Positions 1 to 9,099 are shown, counted from the first letter of the stretch. The stretch: 64,000 bases of DNA from Chryseobacterium scophthalmum (GCF_900143185.1 NZ_FSRQ01000001.1:806001-870000), one strand, 5' to 3'. The notes: a model not told the origin generated them from the sequence alone. Numbers and translations: made by a program.

Positions 1-84
1 TACAATTTCCAGAAGAAATCCCCAATCTTCGGTTCCCAAGAATAATTCTTTCCAGGTAAAGTTTAAAAAAGTTACTAAAAACAT
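1..84 (-). CDS. 5' end of a membrane protein gene, possibly DUF421/YetF-like (partial)
   Basis: Reading leftwards from an ATG at 84 there are 28 open codons up to the window edge, with a Trp- and Leu-rich start containing ELFLGTEDWGFLLEIV. That pattern resembles the N-terminus of Bacteroidota DUF421 (YetF-like) membrane proteins just before their first membrane helix, but 28 residues are too few for a firm assignment. It is divergent from the hydrolase gene at 269, so the 85-268 stretch would hold both promoters. Confidence 0.4.
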   Translation of the reverse strand, partial: MFLVTFLNFTWKELFLGTEDWGFLLEIV

Positions 85-268
85 GATGTCATTTTATTTG
101 AAGATTCAAAAAATAAGCCAATAAAGCTACCCTTTTTTAATTTGAATCTGCAACAGAAACCTACATTTCATCGACAAATATTTGGTAATTGATTTATAAA
201 AAATAATTATCTTTGAAAAATCACATTTCAGTGATTACATTTATATTAGTTAAAAATTATATTTACCA

Positions 269-1651
269 ATGAATAAATTTCTTCTTCCGATATTATTTTC
301 AGTCGTAATTACCGTCAATGCTCAAGAAAAAACTAAAACGGACAAACTCGACAGTCTTTTCACAAAAAATTATGAAGACAAAATCTTTAATGGAAATGTC
401 TTAATTGCTGAAAAAGGGAAAATTATTTTCCAAAAAAGCTTTGGAGTTGCAGATTATGAAACGAAAAGACTTCTGAATAATACAACAATTTTTGAACTGG
501 CTTCTGTTTCCAAACAATTTACAGCAATGGGAATTGTTTTGCTTGAAAAACAGGGAAAGTTAAAATATGATGATCCTATTTCTAAATTTATCCCTGAACT
601 TTCTTTCTATAAAAATATTACAGTAAGAAATCTTTTAAACCACACAGGCGGACTTCCGGATTATATAGGATTATTTCAAAAAAACTGGGATAAATCAAAG
701 TTTGCAACAAACAAAGACATCGTCACAGAATTTGCAAAATACAAACCAGAAATTAATTTTCAACCCAATGAAAAATATGAATACAGCAATACAGGTTATG
801 CTCTTTTAGGATATATTATTGAAAAAGCTTCGGGAAAGACTTTTGGAGATTATTTAGAAGCAAATATTTTTAAACCTTTGGGTATGAAAAATACTTTTGT
901 TTACAGAAGTAGATTTCAGCCAAAAGTTATAGAAAATTATGCAAAAGGATTTATCGAAAATGATTTTGGATCTATTATTTCACCTGACGATTTGGGAAAA
1001 TCATACTACACTTATTATCTTGACGGAATGGTAGGTGACGGAATGGTCAATTCTACCACAGAAGATCTTTTAAAATGGGACAGAAGTTTATACACCGATA
1101 AATTGGTGAATGAAAAAGATAAAGCCATTATTTTTCAGGGAACAAAACTTAATGATGGAAAAATGACGAATTATGGTTTTGGTTGGCAAATTGGAGAAAA
1201 TAAAGAATACGGTAAAGTAGTCGCGCATTCCGGATCTTGGGCTGGGTATACCAATTATATAGAAAGAAATTTATCTAAAGACCAAACTATTATTATTTTA
1301 CAAAATATAGACACTCACAAAACAGAGATTCCTGCTCAAAGTGCAAGAAAAATTATTAATAATGAAAAAATTATTGTTACAACGGCTAAAAAAGCAGTTT
1401 ACAGTGATAAAGAACTTAATCAATTTTTAGGAGTTTATTCTGCAGAAAATTTTCCGATGAAAGTCACCATTACAAAAGAAAACAATGTTTTGTATGCTCA
1501 AGCAACAGGACAAGATAAATTCCCAACAGAAGCTTTAGAAAACAATATATTTACATTTGATTTGGCAGGAATTAAATTAATTTTCAATCCTGAAAAAAAT
1601 GAAATGATTCTTGAGCAAGAAGAAGATAAAACGTTATTTAAAAAAGAATAA
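269..1651 (+). CDS. Serine beta-lactamase-like hydrolase (class C / PBP4* family)
   Basis: Exported serine hydrolase of the beta-lactamase/D-Ala-D-Ala carboxypeptidase superfamily. Residues 1-18 form a signal peptide ending in NAQ. The nucleophile motif SxxK is seen as SVSK at residues 79-82, the second motif as YSN near residue 172, and an HSG triad in place of KTG near residue 325. A tail of about 90 residues follows the catalytic domain, as is usual in the 'serine hydrolase' group (Pfam Beta-lactamase). Family members range from peptidases to esterases and rarely give drug resistance, so the substrate cannot be named. The next gene starts one base after this stop codon, so the two are probably cotranscribed. 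Confidence 0.85.
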   Translation: MNKFLLPILFSVVITVNAQEKTKTDKLDSLFTKNYEDKIFNGNVLIAEKGKIIFQKSFGVADYETKRLLNNTTIFELASVSKQFTAMGIVLLEKQGKLKYDDPISKFIPELSFYKNITVRNLLNHTGGLPDYIGLFQKNWDKSKFATNKDIVTEFAKYKPEINFQPNEKYEYSNTGYALLGYIIEKASGKTFGDYLEANIFKPLGMKNTFVYRSRFQPKVIENYAKGFIENDFGSIISPDDLGKSYYTYYLDGMVGDGMVNSTTEDLLKWDRSLYTDKLVNEKDKAIIFQGTKLNDGKMTNYGFGWQIGENKEYGKVVAHSGSWAGYTNYIERNLSKDQTIIILQNIDTHKTEIPAQSARKIINNEKIIVTTAKKAVYSDKELNQFLGVYSAENFPMKVTITKENNVLYAQATGQDKFPTEALENNIFTFDLAGIKLIFNPEKNEMILEQEEDKTLFKKE

Positions 1652-1652
1652 A

Positions 1653-2090
1653 ATGAAAATTATCACTACTCTACTTTTATCGTTTTCATCTTTAGCAATC
1701 AATGCTCAGCAAATTCTTAAGCAAGAAAAATATACCGGAACCATCGACGGAAAAATAAATATTTCATTTTATCTGAAAATTGAAGAAACAGGCTGTCCGA
1801 GTATTATTGCTTCCGGAATTTATAAATACACCGACAACAAAACTGCAAACTGGATTCTTTTAGATACTACTTTTTCTGAAAAAGCTCAACAATATACTTT
1901 TGTTGAGCATTATAATACAGGAATTATGCTTTTAAAACGTAATTCAGAAACCCTTCAAGGACTGTGGATTTCTCCTGATGGAAAAAAACAGCTTAAGGTC
2001 AATTTGAAAAAGATAAAACAATCTAAAGCTGAGATAGAAAAAATGGAGGACGAATTGGAAAAAGCCAATTACAGCGCCAATGATTGCTAA
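1653..2090 (+). CDS. Small exported protein, unknown function
   Basis: A 145-residue protein with a clear signal peptide (residues 1-18, ending NAQ). An in-frame start 42 bases earlier exists, but it lies inside the preceding gene and would put a Lys-rich stretch before the signal peptide, so the ATG at 1653 is preferred. The mature part is beta-rich, contains a Trp-Ile-Ser-Pro-Asp-Gly turn that may be a beta-structure repeat, and ends in a charged helix finishing in Cys. No family recognised. It follows the hydrolase stop by one base and is probably in its transcript. Confidence 0.7.
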   Translation: MKIITTLLLSFSSLAINAQQILKQEKYTGTIDGKINISFYLKIEETGCPSIIASGIYKYTDNKTANWILLDTTFSEKAQQYTFVEHYNTGIMLLKRNSETLQGLWISPDGKKQLKVNLKKIKQSKAEIEKMEDELEKANYSANDC

Positions 2091-2092
2091 AT

Positions 2093-2413
2093 TTAACGAT
2101 GTCTAGTTCCTTTTTGATGATAAGAAACCTGCTGATTTGAATTGTAATGATCATTCAGATGTTGATTATTAAAACTCGCATCTACATGATTATGAGTTGA
2201 AAGGATATTTTCCGGAGTTTCGAGACGAATCTTTTTTCCGTTTTTAAAAACTTCTCCTTCAGCAGTTCGGTACATTTGATTTTCTTTGTACTGATTTCCA
2301 TCTGGAGCCGTAAATGTGTGATTTTTATTGTTTCTTCCTTTTCTTTTTTGATTTAAAAAGACTAAAACTCCACCGGCAACAATACCTAAGGCAATTTTCA
2401 CTGAATTTTTCAT
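2093..2413 (-). CDS. Small single-pass membrane protein, unknown
   Basis: 106 residues: one N-terminal membrane helix (about residues 5-20, rich in Gly, Val and Leu), a basic stop-transfer segment (QKRKGRNNK), then a polar His/Asn-rich domain with two short similar motifs, TAPDGNQYKENQMYRTAEG and EVFKNGKKI. No known domain recognised. Its stop codon lies 2 bases from that of the convergent gene ending at 2090, so the two share a termination region. Confidence 0.6.
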   Translation of the reverse strand: MKNSVKIALGIVAGGVLVFLNQKRKGRNNKNHTFTAPDGNQYKENQMYRTAEGEVFKNGKKIRLETPENILSTHNHVDASFNNQHLNDHYNSNQQVSYHQKGTRHR

Positions 2414-2493
2414 AAACTAATATTTCTTCAGTTAGAACAAAATTATTGCCAACCATAAGATTTGTGGTATATCCGAATAATTATTAAAATAAA

Positions 2494-2521
2494 AAGACTG
2501 TCAAAAAACATTGACAGTCTT
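2494..2521 (-). terminator. Intrinsic terminator acting leftwards, without an obvious gene
   Basis: Perfect 11-bp inverted repeat AAGACTGTCAA/TTGACAGTCTT with a 6-base loop. The T-tract is on the minus strand only (the plus strand has A-runs on both sides), so it would stop leftward transcription. No minus-strand gene lies between it and 2766. Confidence 0.55.
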
Positions 2522-2726
2522 AAAAAACTTGAGTTATAAACATAGACAAATAAAATTGGATTGATACTATCTATACACTCAAAATTATAAACTTTCGTTA
2601 TAATTTTTTATGACCTAACGCATAAACTATTTTAAAGCTTCCTGGTTTTATTCATTTAATGATATTAATCAACAATTAAAGCTCAAATTTCTGTATAGTT
2701 TCCTTTTCAACTTCGATAGGAAACAC

Positions 2727-2734
2727 TAATTTTG
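2727..2734 (+). promoter_or_regulatory. Candidate -7 box for the ankyrin/DUF2271/PepSY/ApbE operon
   Basis: TAATTTTG fits the Bacteroidota sigma-70 -7 consensus TAnnTTTG and lies 32 bases before the ATG at 2766. The matching -33 TTTG is not well conserved. Confidence 0.45.
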
Positions 2735-2765
2735 CGCTCAGTATTTAGAATAAATAAAAATAACA

Positions 2766-4244
2766 ATGAAAAAGATATTGTATTCTGCTCTATTATTATT
2801 TTCTGTAATAATCAGTGCCCAAAAAAACACTTTATTACAGGCAGATTTTTGGAAATCTAAACCTAATGTAGAAAAAGTAAAGCAAGAAATATCCAATGGA
2901 AACAGTGCTTCTGAATTTAATGGAAGTACTTTCGATCCGGTTTCTCTTGCCCTTACCAATAAAGCACCTCTGGAAACTGTAAAATTTCTTTTAGAGCAAA
3001 AAGGAAATGCAGTAGACAAGCTTACTCATGATGGTAGAATTTATCTTCACTGGGCTGCAATGGCTGGAAATCCTGAAATCATTGAATATTTTATTTCTAA
3101 AGGTTCTGATGTTAATAAATTAGATACAAAAGGTTTAACGCCTCTTGCTTTTGCTGCAATGTTTGGTTTAAATGATCCAAAAGTATACGAAACATTCTTC
3201 AAAGCTGGTGTAAATCCGAAACACAAATATAAAAACGGAGCCAATATTTTGCTATTGGCAATTGGAAATGATAAAGATGGTTCTTTACAAAAACTTTTCA
3301 CGTCAAAAGGTCTGTCTATAAAGGATGTAGATGACACCGGAGCAACTGCTTTTGATTATGCGGCGAGCTTCGGCAATATCGAGCTTTTAAAATCATTAAA
3401 AAACCAGGGTGTAAAAGCTTCAGATAAAGCTTTGGTCAATGCTGCAACAGGAACAAGAGCAGTTACGAATACGCTTTCTGTTTATCAATATTTAATTGAT
3501 GAAGTAAAGTTAAATCCTTCTGCAACCAATGCAAACGGAGCAAACGCTTTACAGATTATTGCAAGAAAAAATAATCAGAAAGAAATCATCGATTATCTGA
3601 TCAGCAAAGGAGTTGATGCCAATAAAACCGACAGTGAAGGAAATAATGCATTAATTACGGCTTCAGGAGGAAAAGATCTTGAAAATGTAAAAGCAATTGC
3701 AGCAAAAACCAAAAACATCAATGCTGTAAATTCTAATGGAGAATCTGCCTTAACTCAGGCCATTCAAAGTGGTTCTGCAGAGATCGCTAAATTTTTAATT
3801 TCAAATAAAGCTGATGCTAAAATTGTTGATGCAAAAGGAAATAATTTAGCTTATTATTTAATTCAGTCTTACAGACCTGGTCCACAAAGAGGTCCTGATG
3901 AATTTTCAGAAAAATTAAATATTCTTCAATCGAATAATATAAATGTTACTGCTTCACAAAAAGACGGTAATACACTGCTTCATTTAGCGATTGCAAAAAA
4001 TGATCTTGATCTTCTGAAAAAATTGAGCGATCTAAAAATTGATGTAAATTCTGTTAACAAAGAAAGTATGACCGCTCTTCAAAAAGCAGCTTTGGTAGCA
4101 AAAGATGATACAATTTTAAAATATCTGGTTTCTTTGGGTGCCAATAAAACCATCAAAACAGAATTTGACGAAACCGCTTACGATCTTGCTTCAGAAAATG
4201 AAAGCTTAAAAAATAATAACGTATCAATCGACTTTTTAAAATAA
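2766..4244 (+). CDS. Exported ankyrin-repeat protein
   Basis: A 492-residue protein with a signal peptide (residues 1-18, ending SAQ) followed almost entirely by ankyrin repeats, recognisable by units such as GRIYLHWAAMAGNPEIIEYFISKGSDVN, here split by less regular helices; the repeats span roughly residues 65-480. Ankyrin repeats mediate protein-protein contact, and the signal peptide places this one in the periplasm or outside. It is the first gene of a four-gene run in one direction (gaps of 5, 12 and 11 bases) with DUF2271, a PepSY flavoreductase and ApbE, so it may act as a docking or assembly partner for that redox module. That role is inferred from context only. Confidence 0.85.
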   Translation: MKKILYSALLLFSVIISAQKNTLLQADFWKSKPNVEKVKQEISNGNSASEFNGSTFDPVSLALTNKAPLETVKFLLEQKGNAVDKLTHDGRIYLHWAAMAGNPEIIEYFISKGSDVNKLDTKGLTPLAFAAMFGLNDPKVYETFFKAGVNPKHKYKNGANILLLAIGNDKDGSLQKLFTSKGLSIKDVDDTGATAFDYAASFGNIELLKSLKNQGVKASDKALVNAATGTRAVTNTLSVYQYLIDEVKLNPSATNANGANALQIIARKNNQKEIIDYLISKGVDANKTDSEGNNALITASGGKDLENVKAIAAKTKNINAVNSNGESALTQAIQSGSAEIAKFLISNKADAKIVDAKGNNLAYYLIQSYRPGPQRGPDEFSEKLNILQSNNINVTASQKDGNTLLHLAIAKNDLDLLKKLSDLKIDVNSVNKESMTALQKAALVAKDDTILKYLVSLGANKTIKTEFDETAYDLASENESLKNNNVSIDFLK

Positions 4245-4249
4245 ATAAT

Positions 4250-4732
4250 ATGAAATATTTTAAAATTCAGGCTTTAGGAATTTTAATGACCTTATTTTGT
4301 GCAGGTTTTGCCAATGCACAGGCTTCAAAATATAAATGTATGCTTCAGTTGACCAGTTATGGCGGTGAAGGTGCTTATGTTGTAGTTTCTTTAATTAACC
4401 CAAAAGGTGCTTACGAAAAAACACTTTATGTGATGGGTCCTGATACAAAATGGCATGATACATTGAAAGAATGGCACAAATTTCAGAGTAAAAAACCTGT
4501 AAAATTAAATGCAATTACTGGAGCTTCTGTAGCAGATGGAGACAGAAGTATCTCTACGTTTTCTATTGAAGACAAATATCTGAACAAAGGTTACAAAGTA
4601 CGTTTTGAAACGGCTGTTGAAGATAAAAAATACAATGTTTCAGATGTAGAACTACCTTTTACAACTGAAGGTATTACAACAAAAACAGAAGGAAAAGGTT
4701 ACATTCGATATGTAAAACTTAATAAGTTATAA
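4250..4732 (+). CDS. DUF2271 protein, probable flavinylated periplasmic electron carrier
   Basis: 160 residues with a signal peptide (1-24, ending NAQA) and the compact domain of the DUF2271 family. Residues 87-93 read NAITGAS, close to the ApbE flavinylation site D-x-x-(S/T)-G-A-(T/S); Ser93 would carry the FMN and Asn87 stands where Asp is usual. A reductase with PepSY helices and the FMN transferase ApbE follow within 12 and 11 bases. Together this suggests that the protein receives FMN from ApbE after export and takes electrons from the reductase. Family membership is fairly certain; the flavin attachment is inference. Confidence 0.8.
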   Translation: MKYFKIQALGILMTLFCAGFANAQASKYKCMLQLTSYGGEGAYVVVSLINPKGAYEKTLYVMGPDTKWHDTLKEWHKFQSKKPVKLNAITGASVADGDRSISTFSIEDKYLNKGYKVRFETAVEDKKYNVSDVELPFTTEGITTKTEGKGYIRYVKLNKL

Positions 4733-4744
4733 AAAGATCCAAAA

Positions 4745-6940
4745 ATGACCTTATCAATTTGGAGGTATGCCCATTTAACTTTAGCAGTACTTACATTCCT
4801 GTTTTTAATCGTAGCTTCTGCCACAGGAATTATTTTAGCTTATGATGCTGCACAGGAAAAAGTTCAGCCTTATCGAGTTAACGATTTCAGTAACATAAAC
4901 CTTGCCCAGTCTTTACCGGAACTGCGCAAGGTTTTTCCGGAAATTACGGAGATTAGTGTTGATCACAATCAGTTTGTAACCTTGGAAGGTTTAGACGATA
5001 ATGGTGAAAATATCAAAGCATACATCGATCCTAAAACCGGAAAAATTCTGGGAAAACCTGTTGAGAAAAGCAAATTTATCAATTGGATAACTTCGCTGCA
5101 CCGTTCTTTATTTTTAAAAGAAACCGGAAGGTTTGCAGTTGGAGTTGTATCTTTTTTATTAATGATCATTAGTATTTCCGGGCTTATTTTGATTATCAAA
5201 AGACAAAATGGAATCAGACATTTTTTCGACAATATCAAAAAAGACTTTTTCTCACAATATTTGCATGTCGTTTCTGGAAGAATTTTATTAATTCCAATTT
5301 TAGTCGTTTCTGTAACAGGAACTTATCTTTTCCTGCATCGGTTTGAATTGATACCAAAAGGAAAAAATGAAAAGATTGTTCATAAAATTACTAATTCTGA
5401 AACTCAGATAAAGTTAGCAGACTTCCCTATTTTTAAGGGAACAAAACTCAGCAAAGTAAAAAAAATAGAATTTCCTTTTATTGAAGATGATGCTGAAGAA
5501 TTTTTTGTTTTAAAACTAAAAGACAGAGAGATTACCGTCAACCAAATCAATGGTGAAATTGTAAAGGAGGAAAAATATCCACTTACTCTTATTTATGAAA
5601 ACCTAAGTTTAACCTTTCATACAGGTCGTGGAAGCGTTCTTTGGTCAATCGTTTTAGGTCTTTCTTCTATTGGAATCTTGATGTTTATTTATTCAGGTTT
5701 TGTCATTACTTTTAAACGAACCAGAAATAAAATTAAGAATAAACACAAAGCTGAAAATGCAGAAATTGTGATTTTTGTAGGTTCAGAAAACGGTTCAACT
5801 TTAGGTTTTGCCAATAAAATTCATTCTCAACTTTTATCAGACGGAAAAAAATCATTCATTACAGAGCTTAATCAATATAAATTATATCCTAAAGCAGAAC
5901 ACTTTATCATTTTTACTTCAACCTATGGTTTAGGTGAAGCTCCAACAAATGCTTCCAATTTCAAGAAACTTTTAAAAGAAATTTCTCAGAATCAAAAGAT
6001 TAAATATTCTGTAGTTGGTTTTGGATCAAAATCTTATGAAGATTTTTGTGGTTTTGCAATTGAAGTTGACCAATTATTATCTGAACAAAACTGGGCAGAA
6101 TCTCAGCTTGAACTTTTTACAGTCAACGATAAATCAACGGCAGAATTTACAGAATGGGCAAAGAAATGGAGCTATGAAACAATAATTCCTTTGGCAACTG
6201 CACCATCTTTATACAGCGAAAAAGTTCCTTCTTTAAAGAAAATGAAAGTTGTTGGTAAAAGTGAAATCGTTGATGAAGTGACTACTTTTAAAGTGATTTT
6301 AAAACCAAATTCATTAGTAAAATTTAAATCCGGAGATTTGCTTGCCATTTATCCTGAAAATGATCATAAAGAGAGATTCTATTCTATTGGAAAAGTTAAC
6401 GGAGCCATTCAGCTGGTTGTAAAACTTCATGAAAATGGTCTTGGATCAGGATTTTTGCATCGTTTAAAAGAAAATCATGAAATAAAAGCAAGAATTATTA
6501 AAAATTCAGAATTCCATTTTCCTAAAAAGGCTTCTGAAGTAACTATGATTGCAAACGGAACCGGAATTGCACCATTTTTAGGAATGATTGAGGAGCAAAG
6601 CGGAAAAACAAAAACTCATTTATATTGTGGTTTCAGAAAATCAAGTGAATTGACTGTTAATTATGAATATTTTGCTCATGAAAATATCAAAAAAGGAAAA
6701 TTAACGTCTTTTAATTTGGCATTTTCTAGAGAAGAAAAATCTCAGTATGTAATGGATCTGGTTGAAAGAGATGCCGAATTGTTTATCAATTCATTAGAAA
6801 ACGGAGGTTTTATCATGATTTGTGGTGCTCTTAAAATGCAGCATGATGTGGAAGATACTTTAAGAAAGTTGTGTGCCCTGAAAAATAAAGATTACGAAAC
6901 TTATAAAGCAAACGGACAAATTTTAACCGACTGTTATTAA
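4745..6940 (+). CDS. PepSY membrane / flavodoxin / ferredoxin-NADP reductase fusion protein
   Basis: 731-residue inner-membrane electron-transfer protein. Four membrane helices are visible at about 9-33, 129-150, 178-197 and 299-322, with a periplasmic PepSY-like segment between the first and second and another between the third and fourth. Histidines at 10, 119, 174, 198 and 292 sit at helix ends and are candidate b-heme ligands. A flavodoxin-like domain follows (about 338-470, with GSENGSTLGFANKI as the FMN phosphate loop), then an FAD/NAD(P)H reductase (about 485-731, with RFYSIGK for FAD, GTGIAPFLGM for NAD(P)H and a C-terminal aromatic residue). The order implies NADPH to FAD to FMN to heme to the periplasm. 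It is often named sulfite-reductase flavoprotein, but no sulfite reductase partner is present. Confidence 0.88.
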   Translation: MTLSIWRYAHLTLAVLTFLFLIVASATGIILAYDAAQEKVQPYRVNDFSNINLAQSLPELRKVFPEITEISVDHNQFVTLEGLDDNGENIKAYIDPKTGKILGKPVEKSKFINWITSLHRSLFLKETGRFAVGVVSFLLMIISISGLILIIKRQNGIRHFFDNIKKDFFSQYLHVVSGRILLIPILVVSVTGTYLFLHRFELIPKGKNEKIVHKITNSETQIKLADFPIFKGTKLSKVKKIEFPFIEDDAEEFFVLKLKDREITVNQINGEIVKEEKYPLTLIYENLSLTFHTGRGSVLWSIVLGLSSIGILMFIYSGFVITFKRTRNKIKNKHKAENAEIVIFVGSENGSTLGFANKIHSQLLSDGKKSFITELNQYKLYPKAEHFIIFTSTYGLGEAPTNASNFKKLLKEISQNQKIKYSVVGFGSKSYEDFCGFAIEVDQLLSEQNWAESQLELFTVNDKSTAEFTEWAKKWSYETIIPLATAPSLYSEKVPSLKKMKVVGKSEIVDEVTTFKVILKPNSLVKFKSGDLLAIYPENDHKERFYSIGKVNGAIQLVVKLHENGLGSGFLHRLKENHEIKARIIKNSEFHFPKKASEVTMIANGTGIAPFLGMIEEQSGKTKTHLYCGFRKSSELTVNYEYFAHENIKKGKLTSFNLAFSREEKSQYVMDLVERDAELFINSLENGGFIMICGALKMQHDVEDTLRKLCALKNKDYETYKANGQILTDCY

Positions 6941-6951
6941 TTTTATAGCAC

Positions 6952-7926
6952 ATGAAAAACCTGAGAAATTTCTCCCAATTATTTTTGATTTTACTTTCTT
7001 CATCAATGTTTGCTCAAGTTGAAAGAAGCAGATTGGTTACTTTAATGGGAAGTAAATTTGAAATTACTTTGGTCGATAAAGATTCTCTTTCGGCAGAAAA
7101 AAACATTGATAAATCTATAGATGAAATCCGGAGAATTGAAAATTTAATTTCAGAATGGAAACCGGAAACTCAGATCTCGGAAGTTAACAGAAATGCAGGA
7201 ATAAAGCCGGTGAAAGTTGATCCCGAAGTTTTTGCTTTAACAGAAAAAGGAATTTATTTTTCTAATTTAACTGACGGAGCTTTCGACATCAGCATCGTTG
7301 CAATGGATAAAATCTGGAAGTTTGATGATTCTATGAACGAATTACCTTCTGAAGAATCTATCAAAAATTCTGTGAAAAATGTCGGTTATCAAAATATTAT
7401 TTTAGATAAAACTAATTCTACTATTTTTCTTAAAAATAAAGGAATGAAAATAGGTTTCGGATCGATAGGAAAAGGTTATACTGCTGATAAAACCAGAGAA
7501 TTGATGAAAAGTTTTGGAGTAAAAGCAGGAATCATCAATGCTTCAGGTGACATTTCAACTTGGGGAAATCAACCCGACGGAAAACCTTGGGCAATTGGAA
7601 TTAATAATCCTTTTAAAGATGATAAAATTGCTGCAGTTCTTTTTTTAAATGAAAATGCCGTTACCACTTCGGGAAGTTATGAGAAATATGCAGAAATTCA
7701 CGGCAAAAGATATTCTCACATTATGAATCCCAAAACAGGCTATCCTTCAACCGGGTTAACAAGCGTTACCGTTGTGGGACCTAATGCAACAATGGCCAAT
7801 GGCTTCAGTACATCAATAATGGTTTTAGGAAAAAAAGAAGGTCTAAAGCTGATAAAAAAATTCCCTGAATATCAATATTTGTTAATTACTGATTCAGGGA
7901 AAATTATTAAAAATTTGAATAATTAA
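6952..7926 (+). CDS. apbE: FAD:protein FMN transferase
   Basis: 324 residues with a signal peptide (1-21, ending FAQ), an exported ApbE. The enzyme uses FAD to attach FMN through a phosphoester bond to Thr or Ser in exported target proteins. The family signature HIMNPKTGYPS is near residue 260, a Gly-rich IGKGYTADKTRE segment near 175 and the INASGDISTWG segment near 198. Length is normal. The target is probably the DUF2271 protein two genes upstream, which carries NAITGAS. It is the last gene of the redox operon; the next gene is convergent 13 bases away. Confidence 0.92.
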   Translation: MKNLRNFSQLFLILLSSSMFAQVERSRLVTLMGSKFEITLVDKDSLSAEKNIDKSIDEIRRIENLISEWKPETQISEVNRNAGIKPVKVDPEVFALTEKGIYFSNLTDGAFDISIVAMDKIWKFDDSMNELPSEESIKNSVKNVGYQNIILDKTNSTIFLKNKGMKIGFGSIGKGYTADKTRELMKSFGVKAGIINASGDISTWGNQPDGKPWAIGINNPFKDDKIAAVLFLNENAVTTSGSYEKYAEIHGKRYSHIMNPKTGYPSTGLTSVTVVGPNATMANGFSTSIMVLGKKEGLKLIKKFPEYQYLLITDSGKIIKNLNN

Positions 7927-7939
7927 ATATCTCTTTATA

Positions 7940-8200
7940 TCAATTTTTATCTTTAAAAATAAAATAACAGATCAATAAGGTCAGGTTTACCAAAACGGCA
8001 AATGAATTTGATAAAATAATAGGCAATTCATCCTGCTCAAAACCATACCAAATCCAAAGTGAAAGTCCGGAAATCAGAATCACAAGCATCAACCAAGAAA
8101 TATCCTCTACATTTTTTGTTTTGATTACTTTGATGAGTTGCGGCATTGATGCGATAGCAGTTAAAGCACCGGCAATTAATCCTAAAATTTCTACATTCAT
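7940..8200 (-). CDS. SemiSWEET family sugar transporter
   Basis: 86 residues from the ATG at 8200; a start 36 bases further upstream would overlap the dehydrogenase gene. Three membrane helices (about 5-22, 35-55 and 61-80), with the Pro-Gln pair in SMPQLIKVIKTKN at the end of helix 1 and a Trp-Ile-Trp-Tyr segment in helix 2, are typical of bacterial SemiSWEETs, which dimerise to form a uniporter for small sugars. The start lies 10 bases after the stop of the dehydrogenase gene, so the two are cotranscribed; a sugar or polyol dehydrogenase role for the neighbour would fit. Confidence 0.8.
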   Translation of the reverse strand: MNVEILGLIAGALTAIASMPQLIKVIKTKNVEDISWLMLVILISGLSLWIWYGFEQDELPIILSNSFAVLVNLTLLICYFIFKDKN

Positions 8201-8210
8201 TTTTTCTAAA

Positions 8211-8963
8211 TTATCCGTTAACAATAATTCCACCATTGGGATGCAGAACCTGTCCTGTCATTTGTGCTGAAGCGGAGGTTGCCAAAAAAAGATAAGACGG
8301 TGCAATTTCTTCAGTACTTGCATTTCTCTGCAACGGTGGTTTATTCTCATCTTCCTCTTTTTCGTTAAAAGTTTCTTCTGTAAGCGGTGTTGCAACTGGT
8401 CCCGGAGCAACTGCATTTACTCTTATTCCTTTCGGTTTTGCCTGTAAAGCCAAAGATCTTGTAAAAGAAACAATCGCTCCTTTAGTTGCTGCATAATCCA
8501 GTAATTCTTCATGACCTTGGTAAGCTACTGCAGAAGTCGTATTGATGATAGAGCTTCCTTCTTTTAAATAAGGAAAAACCGCTTTTGTAAGAAGAATCAT
8601 TCCGATGATGTTTGAATTAAAAGTAGTGCGAATATCTTCTTCTTTTAGCTTGGTAATATCGTCACTTGGAAACTGAATTCCTGCGTTATTAACCAAAATA
8701 TCAATACTTCCCCATTTGTCAATCACTTCTTCTGTTGTTTTTTGACAGAAACTGCTGTCATTTACATCTCCTTTAAAGATCATGCATTGGCGTCCCAAAT
8801 ATTCAATCTCACTCTTTGTTTTTTCGGCATCTTCAATATCCGAATGAAAAATAATCGCAATATTGGCGCCTTCTTCTGCAAAAAGTAAAGCTGCTGATTT
8901 TCCTATTCCGCTGTCGGCTCCGGTAATTAAAGCTGTTTTACCATTAAGTTGTAATCTATTCAT
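8211..8963 (-). CDS. Short-chain dehydrogenase/reductase (glucose-1-dehydrogenase-like)
   Basis: 250-residue classical SDR. The cofactor loop is TGADSGIG (residues 14-21), NNAGIQ follows near 91, the catalytic Ser is in NTTSAVAYQG near 142 and the YxxxK pair is YAATK near 157. The C-terminal part GQVLHPNGGIIVNG is the usual family ending. The sequence resembles the group annotated as glucose 1-dehydrogenase or general stress protein 39-like oxidoreductases, but the substrate is not evident. It leads a two-gene unit with a SemiSWEET transporter. Confidence 0.88.
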   Translation of the reverse strand: MNRLQLNGKTALITGADSGIGKSAALLFAEEGANIAIIFHSDIEDAEKTKSEIEYLGRQCMIFKGDVNDSSFCQKTTEEVIDKWGSIDILVNNAGIQFPSDDITKLKEEDIRTTFNSNIIGMILLTKAVFPYLKEGSSIINTTSAVAYQGHEELLDYAATKGAIVSFTRSLALQAKPKGIRVNAVAPGPVATPLTEETFNEKEEDENKPPLQRNASTEEIAPSYLFLATSASAQMTGQVLHPNGGIIVNG

Positions 8964-9099
8964 ATATTTTTGGTGATTATGGTTTAAAATAAAAATTCAG
9001 CATAAAATAATATACTGAATCTTTATTTCTTTAAATAGCATAAAGCAAATTGTATGCTTTTATGATAAAAAACAACAACAAAATGACAGATGTGGTATT

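Noticed and set aside
2738..3337. Minus-strand frames inside the ankyrin gene
   Set aside because: They lie wholly opposite a well-supported gene and have Phe/Ser/Cys-rich composition typical of antisense shadows.
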